From the NCBI GenBank assembly GCA_020636095.1, contig JACJYN010000004.1, positions 62,001 through 126,000 on the forward strand: 64,000 nucleotides of DNA, given 5' to 3'. Each line of letters opens with the position of its first letter. Position 1 is the stretch's first letter. The translations under genes were made by a program, and so were the position numbers. Below are positions 56,301 through 64,000 of the stretch, one piece after another. Source of the DNA: Lewinellaceae bacterium (GTDB lineage Bacteria > Bacteroidota > Bacteroidia > Chitinophagales > Saprospiraceae). The notes beneath the pieces were generated by a model that did no database searches, was not told where the DNA came from, and saw only the letters and a program-made list of their open reading frames with translations.

Positions 56301-58871
56301 ATGCAAAAAAGGGTACACTTCCATATTTTTTTGAAAGCCATATTTTTTCTTAGTTTAATAGCTTTGCCCCAGTTGACTTTTGGCCAGTATACCGTCACTT
56401 CATGCCAAACTGTAGGCTTACTTGCGACAGACAGAAACGATTTTGCGCATGCCACTCAGCCAATTCCCAATGAAGGTTATTTGCATAACTTCAATCCTCC
56501 TGTGCTTCCTTGTGGCATCAACAATCCATCGCTTACTTCGCTAATCGTTGAAATTGACCTGACAAATATTACAGCTTCCGGTGGCTGTAATGGTATTCCA
56601 ATATTTGGCAATGTCTTACTGAATTGCCCGTTGACCACTACGGCTGTCTGTCCCATCATTGGTGATGTACTTTCCGGCTGTGGCAATTTCGGTATTGGAG
56701 CGACTACTATAGGAGTATATGCTTATGACTTAATAGCATGTGGAAGTGGCATTAGCGCAACTGATGTTATTGGTGTTGATATCATACCGGCAACCGATTT
56801 TTCTCCGGGCTGTCCTTCCGATGGAGCAGCAATAAGTAATGGTACTGTTTCCGTCTCTTATGAAATTTGCCTTACCTATACCTACAACCAGGATATACCG
56901 GCAGATTGCGCCAACACTATCGCCTCGCCCTGCAATGATGGCGACCCCTGCACCATCAATGATATGCAAACCGTAGATGCATGTGATAATAGCATCGTTT
57001 GTATGCCTTGCGCAGGTACGCCGGTAGCATCGTGTGCCAACACTATTAATCTACCCTGCGACGATGGCGACCCTTGCACCATCAATGACATGCAAACTGT
57101 AGATGACTGTGATAATTCCTTTGTTTGCGTACCCTGTGCCGGAACTCCCATCCCGGTTTGCTCCAATACGGTCAACTTACCCTGCAATGATGGCGACCCT
57201 TGCACCATCAATGATATGCAAACCGTAGATGACTGTGATAATAGCATCGTCTGTGTTCCTTGTGCGGGTACGCCGGCGCCAAGTTGCACCAGTACGGTCA
57301 GCCTGCCCTGCAATGATGGCGACCCCTGCACCATCAATGATATGCAAACCGTAGAAGCCTGTGATAATTCTATCGTCTGTGTCCCTTGTGCAGGCACTCC
57401 GGTTCCATCGTGTACCAATACAATCAGCCTGCCCTGTGATGACGGAGATATTTGTACGGCCAATGATATGCAAATCGTAGAAGCCTGTGATAATTCTATC
57501 GTCTGTGTGCCCTGTACCGGTACGCCGGTCGCAACTTGCGCCAACACGATCGACCTGCCCTGCGACGATGGAGACCCCTGCACCACGAACGATATGGAAA
57601 CGGTAGTGGCTTGTGACAATTCCCTCATCTGTGTACCTTGTGCGGGCACACCGGCCGCAACCTGCACCAATACGATCAGCCTGCCCTGCGATGATGGGGA
57701 TCCCTGTACCGTGAATGATATGGAAACAGTGGAAACTTGCAATACTGCTTTCGTTTGTATTCCCTGCACCGGTACGCCGGTCTCAAATTGCGCCAACACA
57801 ATCGACCTGCCCTGCGACGATGGGGACCCCTGTACCACGAACGATATGGAAACGGTAGTGGCTTGTGATAATTCTCTCATTTGCGTTCCCTGTGCGGGTA
57901 CGCCTGCTCCAAGTTGCACCAGTACGGTTATGCTGCCCTGCGATGACGGGGACCCCTGCACTGCGAATGATATGGAAACGGTGGAAGCCTGTGACAACTC
58001 CATCGTGTGTGTACCCTGCGCGGGCACTGTTGCCCCCAGCTGCACCAGTACGGTTATGTTGCCCTGCGATGACGGCGACCCCTGCACGGCGAACGATATG
58101 CAAACGGTGGAAGCGTGTGACAACTCCATCGTGTGTGTACCCTGCGCGGGCACTGTTGCCCCCAGCTGCACCAGTACGGTTATGTTGCCCTGTGATGACG
58201 GCGACCCCTGCACGGCGAACGACATGCAAACGGTAGAAGCCTGTGATAACTCCATCGTGTGTGTACCCTGTGCGGGCACTGCGGTACCCAGCTGCACCAG
58301 TACGGTTATGCTGCCCTGCGATGACGGCGACCCCTGCACGGCGAACGACATGCAAACGGTAGAAGCCTGTGACAACTCCATCGTGTGCGTACCCTGCGCG
58401 GGCACTGCGGTGCCCAGCTGCACCAGTACGGTTATGCTGCCCTGCGATGACGGGGACCCCTGCACGGCGAATGATATGCAAACGGTAGAAGCGTGTGATA
58501 ACTCCATCGTGTGTGTACCCTGCGCGGGCACTGCGGTACCCAGTTGCACCGACACGGTCCTGCTGCCCTGCGATGACGGCGACCCCTGCACGGCGAACGA
58601 TATGCAAACGGTGGAAGCGTGTGACAACTCCATCGTGTGCGTACCCTGTGCAGGTACTGTTGCCCCCAGCTGCACCAGTACGGTCCTGCTGCCCTGCGAT
58701 GACGGCGACCCCTGCACGGTGAACGACATGCAAACGGTGGAAGCGTGTGACAACTCCATCGTGTGTGTACCCTGTGCGGGTACTGCGGTACCCGGTACGG
58801 TTATGCTGCCCCACGGGGACCCCTGCACGGCGAACCAGCAAACGGTAGAAGCCTGTGCAACCCATCGATGA
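56301..58871 (+). CDS. giant cysteine-rich repeat surface protein, N-terminal part
   Basis: 856 residues to a premature stop. The signal peptide ends LTFGQ. Residues about 25-205 form a unique N-terminal domain. From about residue 211 come 42-residue repeats of the form CDDGDPCTxNDMQTVEACDN then SIVCVPCAGTxxPSCTxT, five or six cysteines each. Fifteen full copies are followed by one broken copy. Copies 9-15 are almost identical in DNA. The frame is lost after 58790 through several small deletions and ends CATHR. The second part resumes in another frame at about 58898. The two parts are best read as one gene of roughly 1870 codons. Confidence 0.85.
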   Translation: MQKRVHFHIFLKAIFFLSLIALPQLTFGQYTVTSCQTVGLLATDRNDFAHATQPIPNEGYLHNFNPPVLPCGINNPSLTSLIVEIDLTNITASGGCNGIPIFGNVLLNCPLTTTAVCPIIGDVLSGCGNFGIGATTIGVYAYDLIACGSGISATDVIGVDIIPATDFSPGCPSDGAAISNGTVSVSYEICLTYTYNQDIPADCANTIASPCNDGDPCTINDMQTVDACDNSIVCMPCAGTPVASCANTINLPCDDGDPCTINDMQTVDDCDNSFVCVPCAGTPIPVCSNTVNLPCNDGDPCTINDMQTVDDCDNSIVCVPCAGTPAPSCTSTVSLPCNDGDPCTINDMQTVEACDNSIVCVPCAGTPVPSCTNTISLPCDDGDICTANDMQIVEACDNSIVCVPCTGTPVATCANTIDLPCDDGDPCTTNDMETVVACDNSLICVPCAGTPAATCTNTISLPCDDGDPCTVNDMETVETCNTAFVCIPCTGTPVSNCANTIDLPCDDGDPCTTNDMETVVACDNSLICVPCAGTPAPSCTSTVMLPCDDGDPCTANDMETVEACDNSIVCVPCAGTVAPSCTSTVMLPCDDGDPCTANDMQTVEACDNSIVCVPCAGTVAPSCTSTVMLPCDDGDPCTANDMQTVEACDNSIVCVPCAGTAVPSCTSTVMLPCDDGDPCTANDMQTVEACDNSIVCVPCAGTAVPSCTSTVMLPCDDGDPCTANDMQTVEACDNSIVCVPCAGTAVPSCTDTVLLPCDDGDPCTANDMQTVEACDNSIVCVPCAGTVAPSCTSTVLLPCDDGDPCTVNDMQTVEACDNSIVCVPCAGTAVPGTVMLPHGDPCTANQQTVEACATHR

Positions 58872-60890
58872 CGGCGACCCTGCACGGCAGAACGACATGC
58901 TGCGATGACGGTCCCTGTACGGCAAACTATATGCAAACGGTCGAAGCGTGTGACAACTCCATCGTGTGCGTACCCTGTGCAGGTACTGTTGCCCCCAGTT
59001 GCACCGACACGGTCCTGCTGCCCTGCGATGACGGGGACCCCTGCACGGCGAACGATATGGAAACGGTAGAAGCGTGTGACAACTCCATCGTATGCGTACC
59101 CTGCGCGGGTACTGTTGCCCCCAGCTGCACCAGTACGGTCCTGCTGCCCTGCGATGACGGGGACCCCTGCACGGCGAACGACATGCAAACGGTAGAAGCG
59201 TGTGACAACTCCATCGTGTGTGTACCCTGCGCGGGTACTGTTGCCCCCAGCTGCACCAGTACGATTGACCTTCCCTGCGATGACGGCGACCCCTGCACTA
59301 CGAACGACATACAAACAGTGGAAGCGTGTGATAACTCCATCGTGTGTATTCCGTGCGCCGGGACTGCGGTACCCAGTTGCACCGACACGGTCAACCTGCC
59401 CTGCGACGATGGCGATGCCTGTACTACCAATGACATGCAAACAGTAGAAGCCTGTGATAATTCCATCGTCTGTGTTCCCTGTGCCGGTGTTCCTATTGAT
59501 TGTAATAATGGCCCCACCTCGATTGTAACCTGTGACGATGGCAATGCCTGCACCATTAATGATATGCAGACAATTCTCGACTGCGACGGTAGTATCTGCG
59601 TTCCATGTTCAGGTACCGTCATAGATTGCAGTAATGGCCCGGCGACTACTATGCCCTGTGATGATGGCGATCCCAATACCATCAATGATATGGTTACGAC
59701 TTTGGATTGTGATGGTAGTATCTGCGTCCCTTGCATGGGTGTGCCGGGCGATTGCGCTACCGGAGCTACCACGGTGCAGGCCTGTGACGATGGCGATGCC
59801 TGTACGGAAAATGACCAGGAGACCGTCCTGCTTTCCAATGGAGCGGTATGTGTGCCCTGTGCCGGCACCGCGATAGATTGCAGTAATGGCCCTACCTCGG
59901 TGATCAGCTGTGATGACGGCAATGCCTGTACCATTAATGATGTACAAACCATTTTAGATTGTGACGGCAGCGTATGTATACCCTGTCAGGGAACAACTAT
60001 AGATTGCAGCTCCGGCCCGACTACGGTTCAGGCTTGCGATGACGGTAATCCGAATACCATTAATGATGTGGAGACCATTCTCGACTGCGATGGCAGTATA
60101 TGTGTGCCCTGTATGGGGGTAACCGGGGATTGCAACACCGCGCCGACCACCGTACAGGCCTGCGACGATGGCGATCCGTGCACCATCAATGATATGGAAA
60201 CCATCCTTAACAGCGATGGAAGCATCTGTGTTCCTTGTATGGGTGATCCCGCACCGTGCAGTACGGATGCCTCCTGCGAAATGCAAATGCCCTGTGACGA
60301 TGGCGATCCGTGCACCGAAAATGACATGGAAACCATTTTGCTGGCTGACGGTAGTATCTGTGTGCCTTGCGCCGGCACGGCCATCGATTGCAGCAATGGG
60401 CCAACCACTACGCAAGCTTGCGATGATGGCAATCCCAATACCATCAACGATATGGAAACGATACTGGATTGTGACGGCAGCATTTGCGTTCCCTGTCAAG
60501 GTGTCCCGGTAGATTGCGCAACCGGGCCGACCACCGTGCAGGCTTGTGACGATGGGGACCCCTGCACGATCAATGATATGGAAACCATTCTCAATAGCGA
60601 TGGCAGTATCTGTGTGCCCTGTGCCGGTGATCCCGCCCCCTGTAGTACGGATGCCTCCTGCGAAATGCAAATGCCTTGTGACGATGGCGATCCGTGTACC
60701 GGAAATGATATGGAAACCATTTTGCTTTCAGATGGGAGTATCTGTATGCCTTGCGCCGGAACGATTATCGACTGTGCGAGCGGCCCCACTACTACCCAAG
60801 CCTGTGATGACGGCGACCCCAATACCTTTGATGACCAGCAAACCATATTGGATTGTGATGGAACGATTTGTATTCCTTGCTCAGGAACGC
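56931..60890 (+). repeat. 126-base tandem coding repeat array, about 31 units
   Basis: Units are 42 codons. The first sub-family has VEACDNSIVCVPC, the second has ILDCDGSICVPC; they change over near 59500. Units at the array centre (58000-59250) are nearly identical, those at the edges have diverged, which fits recent growth at the centre. In the right half a higher-order unit of three repeats (384 bases) is duplicated, marked by CSTDASCEMQMP at about 60255 and 60640. The region 58790-58915 holds several collapsed units. Confidence 0.9.
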
Positions 60891-61915
60891 CGTGTAATGT
60901 GGTTGCCATAATCCAGGAGCCTCTTATATCTCCGGCTTGCCAGGGCCTCAATGGTGGGGTTGTGCTGGAAGGAACCGGGTCATCTATGGGCGCCAACATT
61001 AGTTATACATGGACAATCAATAATGCGGTAATCGGTACCGGATTAACCCAGGAGGTCTTTGAAGACGGAACCTACACGCTTCTGGTAACGGACAACGCCA
61101 CTGGTTGTGTCAGTTCCGACGATGTAGGAATTATCATCCCGGTAGTTGACCTCAGTTCAGTGGTTGAAGTAAATGGCGAAAGTTGCCCGGGCGAGGGCGA
61201 CGGAAGCATCCTGGTCGATTCTGTTTCTGGCGGTGCAGCGCCCTATTTGTATGCCTTGAATGGCGGCAGTTTTGGCCCGGCCGCTCAATTTGGGAACCTC
61301 TCTCCGGGAGCGTATGTCGTAACCGTTCAGGATGCCGACGGCTGTGAACTGGTAGTGGACGTGGCCATTCCGGCGTCCGCTCCCTTATGGCTAGACCTGG
61401 GGCCCGACCAACAGATCAACTTGGGCGACAGCATCCAGCTCTCGGTTGAAACCAACGCTATGGTTGATACCATTATATGGGAGTTTGACGAAAGTTTGAG
61501 TTGTACGGATTGCCTGGAGCCGTTTGTTCATCCGGCTAACCAGACGGCCTATACCGTAACCGTGGTGGACGTCAACGGCTGCGTTGTGAGCGATCAGATT
61601 GTTGTGTTTGTGGATAAAAGAGAAAAAATATATATCCCCAACGCCTTCTCTCCCAATGAAGATGGCGTCAATGATTCCTTTATGATTTATGCCGGTTCGG
61701 GCGTAAAGGCCGTACACCGCTTTCAAGTGTTTGACCGTTGGGGAGGAGCCGTGTTCTCTGATGAAAATTTTGCGGCAAACGACCCTAAACATGCCTGGGA
61801 TGGCAGCTATCGGGGCGAAAAAGTGAACCCTGGCGTCTATATTTACTTTGCGGAGATTGAATTGGCGGATGGGCGTATTGAAACGAAAAGCGGAGAAGTG
61901 ATGGTTTTGAAGTAA
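58898..61915 (+). CDS. giant cysteine-rich repeat surface protein, C-terminal part
   Basis: About 1005 residues that continue the repeat array in a new frame. Sixteen further 42- to 44-residue repeats end near 60890. Then come beta-sandwich segments (ACQGLNGGVVLEGTGSS; SCPGEGDGSILVDSVSGGAA, SprB-like; LDLGPDQQINLGDSIQLSV), and a gliding-motility-associated C-terminal domain: IYIPNAFSPNEDGVNDSF, FQVFDRWGG, GVYIYFAEI. This is a T9SS type B sorting signal, so the product is surface-exposed. The formal upstream frame from 58763 is an artefact of the broken repeats. Confidence 0.85.
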   Translation, partial: CCDDGPCTANYMQTVEACDNSIVCVPCAGTVAPSCTDTVLLPCDDGDPCTANDMETVEACDNSIVCVPCAGTVAPSCTSTVLLPCDDGDPCTANDMQTVEACDNSIVCVPCAGTVAPSCTSTIDLPCDDGDPCTTNDIQTVEACDNSIVCIPCAGTAVPSCTDTVNLPCDDGDACTTNDMQTVEACDNSIVCVPCAGVPIDCNNGPTSIVTCDDGNACTINDMQTILDCDGSICVPCSGTVIDCSNGPATTMPCDDGDPNTINDMVTTLDCDGSICVPCMGVPGDCATGATTVQACDDGDACTENDQETVLLSNGAVCVPCAGTAIDCSNGPTSVISCDDGNACTINDVQTILDCDGSVCIPCQGTTIDCSSGPTTVQACDDGNPNTINDVETILDCDGSICVPCMGVTGDCNTAPTTVQACDDGDPCTINDMETILNSDGSICVPCMGDPAPCSTDASCEMQMPCDDGDPCTENDMETILLADGSICVPCAGTAIDCSNGPTTTQACDDGNPNTINDMETILDCDGSICVPCQGVPVDCATGPTTVQACDDGDPCTINDMETILNSDGSICVPCAGDPAPCSTDASCEMQMPCDDGDPCTGNDMETILLSDGSICMPCAGTIIDCASGPTTTQACDDGDPNTFDDQQTILDCDGTICIPCSGTPCNVVAIIQEPLISPACQGLNGGVVLEGTGSSMGANISYTWTINNAVIGTGLTQEVFEDGTYTLLVTDNATGCVSSDDVGIIIPVVDLSSVVEVNGESCPGEGDGSILVDSVSGGAAPYLYALNGGSFGPAAQFGNLSPGAYVVTVQDADGCELVVDVAIPASAPLWLDLGPDQQINLGDSIQLSVETNAMVDTIIWEFDESLSCTDCLEPFVHPANQTAYTVTVVDVNGCVVSDQIVVFVDKREKIYIPNAFSPNEDGVNDSFMIYAGSGVKAVHRFQVFDRWGGAVFSDENFAANDPKHAWDGSYRGEKVNPGVYIYFAEIELADGRIETKSGEVMVLK

Positions 61916-61919
61916 TTTA

Positions 61920-62275
61920 GAAGACGGAAGCCGGAAGGCCTGGCATCGGATGCCCCTTCCGACTTTCAAACTCCGCCGTTCGCCGGTTCGCAATTCGCTG
62001 TTCGCAGGGTGGCCGAATACCGGAGTTCGCCGTTCGCCGGTTCTCCGAACTCCGAATACCGAACTCCGCCGTTCGCCGGTTCGCAATTCGCTGTTCGCAG
62101 GGTGGCCGAATACCGGAGTTCGCCGTTCGCCGGTTCTCCGAACTTCGAATACCGAACTCCGCCGTTCGCCGGTTCGCAATTCGCTGTTCGCAGGGTGGCC
62201 GAATACCGGAGTTCGCCGTTCGCCGGTTCTCCGAACTCCGAATACCGAACTCCGAACCTCCGCCTTCCGCCTTCC
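61920..62275. repeat. 93-base tandem repeat in non-coding DNA
   Basis: The junction AGGGTGGCCGAATACCGG occurs at 62006, 62099 and 62192, an exact 93-base period, with partial copies on both sides. Each unit is built of TTCGCCGGTTC and CCGAACTCCGAATACC-like words. Because 93 is a multiple of three, long frames stay open on both strands. It starts right after the stop of the repeat protein gene. Confidence 0.85.
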
Positions 62276-62785
62276 CCCCATCCCCACGATACCCCCTAAA
62301 ATGTCCCTTGGAGCGAGTCTTTCTGCCAAAAAGTTTGTAATTCACGCTGAAAAAACTATTTTTGATGGATATTTAAAATCTCAGGAAGGACGGACGGCCT
62401 AAAAACGACATTTAACTTCTTTTCTCTTTCACGTCTTGGTTCTTCACCACATATTTTTCCCAAAAACAAGCGCTTTAATGCACTAAGGGCTCAGATGGCT
62501 TTTATGCTTTAAGGCTTTAGTGTTTAAAATCCTTTCAACCTGATCAATCAAAGGCGGCATAAACGACGCTGCCTTCTTTTGACTTTGCGGGCGAAATTCC
62601 TTCATGCGTTTTTATACTTATTGAGCATCATCGAAAACAGCGGCAGAAAATGCGCTTTTCAATTGATGCTTAAACTTTTTTTTGACGACCCAATCAAACG
62701 CCGCCGCCAGTTATCGGCGAGCCAATAGCAACTGAACCTAATTCTTTTTACATAACCTTTGTGTTAATAAACAAATCGTGATCTT
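62276..62785. other. AT-rich intergenic region, nothing identified
   Basis: About 510 bases before the last gene. AACCTTTG at 62753-62760 resembles the TAnnTTTG promoter element with one mismatch and lies about 26 bases before the ATG, but no -33 TTG is spaced correctly. No hairpin with a T-run and no small gene is convincing. Confidence 0.45.
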
Positions 62786-64000
62786 ATGGAAAAAACGAAT
62801 TTTACATTTATTTCACCCCCTCGTTGGCTCAAGGCGGTAGCGATGCTACTCGCCTTTAGTTTAATGGGGATACAGCAGTCGTTCGCTCAACCGGCTAACA
62901 ACGACTGCGCCAATGCCATTGCAGTAACGCTGGGTACCGCTTATACCGGCAATACGTCTACTGCTACCAACAGTAATGCACCTGCCTGTGGCGATGCTAA
63001 CCAGGGCATTGGTGTTTGGTACAGCGTGATGGGAACCGGTGCAGCTATGACGGCTTCCCTATGTGGCTCGAGCTATGACACCAAGATTGCCGTGTATACA
63101 GGTGGCTGCGGCGCTTTGGCATGCGTTGCTGGCAATGATGATGATTGCGGCACACAGTCGGAAATAACCTGGGCCTCCGGTGCGGGCACTCCCTATCTCA
63201 TTTATGTAAATGGATACCTCAGTGCCGTAGGAGCCTATACCCTCACGGTCAGTACTCCGCCTCCACCTCCGGCCAATGATGACTGTACCGGTGCCACGGC
63301 AGTAGCCCTGAACACCTCTGTCAATGGCGATACAGGCTCTGCAACCGACAGCAACCCAACCAGTTGTGGCGGCGCCGGTGATGGCAGTAGTGGCGGTTTG
63401 TGGTATACCGTAGATGGTACCGGCCTGGACATTACGGCCTCTCTTTGTGGTTCCAGCTTTGATACGCAGATTGCAATATACTCTGGCACATGTGGTGCGC
63501 TGAGTTGTGAAACAGGCAATGATGAATTTTGTGGGAGCCAATCAGAAGTTACATGGACTTCTACCGCTGGGGTTACCTATTATATTTATGTTGATGGATG
63601 GAGCACTAACTCTGGAACCTTTACCCTCGCTGTGAGTGGTGTTGCTCCGCCTACGACCACCGACATTACCTTATGCGTAGACCTTTCCTGCCTGCCCTCT
63701 GCAACCGCTCCTGCGGTACAGGGTACCTTCAATGGTTTCAGCGCTGCTCCTAATCTTTCCGACCCCGATATGGACGGCACCTGGTGTGGAATCTTTACAG
63801 TACCCAATGGTGTTCAACAAGAGTATGTGTTTTTCATCCAGGAAGAAGGCTCTGAAAGCCTGACTCCGGGATCCTCTTGTACTATTTCCAGCGGCCCCTT
63901 CACCAACCGGTTCTTTACGGCTAACGGTACGCCAATGACGATAACGAATGGTTGGGAAACCTGCGATCCAGATTGTGGTACGCCCCCAGCTATGACCGAT
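62786..64000 (+). CDS. secreted cysteine-containing repeat protein (partial, runs off the end)
   Basis: 405 codons from the ATG at 62786 without a stop. The signal peptide ends QQSFAQ. Two repeats of about 120 residues follow (about 35-150 and 160-280), each with NDC-x-x-A-x-A-V-x-L, a (V/L)WYxVxGTG strand, SLCGSSxDTxIAxY, GC(or TC)GAL and C-x-x-Q-SEVTW-like blocks. Their layout resembles bacterial pre-peptidase (PPC)-type beta domains with added cysteines. A different domain starts near residue 290 (TDITLCVDLSCL, GTFNGFSAAPNLSD). The sorting domain, if any, is beyond the window. Confidence 0.85.
   Translation, partial: MEKTNFTFISPPRWLKAVAMLLAFSLMGIQQSFAQPANNDCANAIAVTLGTAYTGNTSTATNSNAPACGDANQGIGVWYSVMGTGAAMTASLCGSSYDTKIAVYTGGCGALACVAGNDDDCGTQSEITWASGAGTPYLIYVNGYLSAVGAYTLTVSTPPPPPANDDCTGATAVALNTSVNGDTGSATDSNPTSCGGAGDGSSGGLWYTVDGTGLDITASLCGSSFDTQIAIYSGTCGALSCETGNDEFCGSQSEVTWTSTAGVTYYIYVDGWSTNSGTFTLAVSGVAPPTTTDITLCVDLSCLPSATAPAVQGTFNGFSAAPNLSDPDMDGTWCGIFTVPNGVQQEYVFFIQEEGSESLTPGSSCTISSGPFTNRFFTANGTPMTITNGWETCDPDCGTPPAMTD

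Noticed and set aside
56882..59440. Long minus-strand open frame (about 850 codons) across the repeat array
   Set aside because: It is produced by the 126-base period of the plus-strand repeats; it lacks a signal sequence or known domain and the plus strand has a signal peptide and sorting domain.
56931..62275. Possible CRISPR array because of regular repeats
   Set aside because: The units are coding or contiguous tandem repeats without unique spacers, and no cas gene is present.
61391..62345. Minus-strand frames over the 93-base repeat
   Set aside because: They stay open only because 93 is a multiple of three and overlap a well-supported sorting domain on the other strand.

Overview
The window comes from a Bacteroidota chromosome, most likely a Saprospiria-type bacterium (Lewinella, Phaeodactylibacter or Haliscomenobacter relatives). 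This rests on several secreted proteins ending in type IX secretion (T9SS) sorting domains, a LytTR/LytS sensor pair, lipoproteins with LPSC/LPAC lipoboxes, weak A-rich ribosome binding sites and TAnnTTTG-like promoter elements. The genus is an inference; no rRNA or tRNA is present to fix it.

Layout. 1-8.5 kb: the tail of an unknown gene and a terminator, then minus-strand genes: an M1 metallopeptidase with an SDR oxidoreductase, a DUF6624-type lipoprotein beside a frameshifted RHS remnant, a LytS-like kinase with its LytTR regulator, a small lipoprotein and an AspT/YidE-like transporter. 8.8-19 kb: two SGLT-type sodium symporters flanking an FeS-BCP (PhrB-type) photolyase and an ABC exporter, then a LolD-like ATPase, nicotinamidase and ornithine aminotransferase. 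The 520-base gap before the second symporter holds a strong terminator with no ORF upstream of it (candidate small RNA) and a perfect 12-base palindrome. 19-29 kb: a large exported TPR protein paired with an outer-membrane barrel, a TM2/TPR/SHOCT protein, a dynamin-like GTPase with a WbqC protein, and a membrane glycosyltransferase-like protein overlapped by a 43-residue membrane protein. 29-45 kb: folP, an unknown membrane protein, a YheT-like hydrolase and TamB read in one direction; a LamG/T9SS protein and a thioester alpha-2-macroglobulin read in the other.

45-52 kb is a complete SUF iron-sulfur assembly operon on the minus strand, in the order sufB-sufC-sufD-sufS-sufE-sufT-like-Rrf2 regulator. 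The last gene has three cysteines placed as in IscR/SufR-type sensors, so feedback control by cluster status is likely.

52-64 kb is a cell-surface region. It holds a three-module leucine-rich-repeat protein with T9SS tail, a very large cysteine-rich protein of about thirty 42-residue repeats with a gliding-motility-type C-terminal domain, a 93-base tandem repeat, and the start of another secreted cysteine-containing repeat protein that runs off the end. The cysteine-rich gene is broken into two frames by a cluster of small deletions in its most uniform repeats, which may be an assembly error or a real recombination scar.

Non-coding structure is the least explained part. Two hairpin elements of about 150-165 bases have terminal inverted repeats (one with 8-base flanking direct repeats), and a family of GTGTATCAG/CCGTC palindromes sits at gene 3' ends and inside the suf operon. 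I saw no CRISPR array, rRNA, tRNA, intact insertion sequence or prophage.
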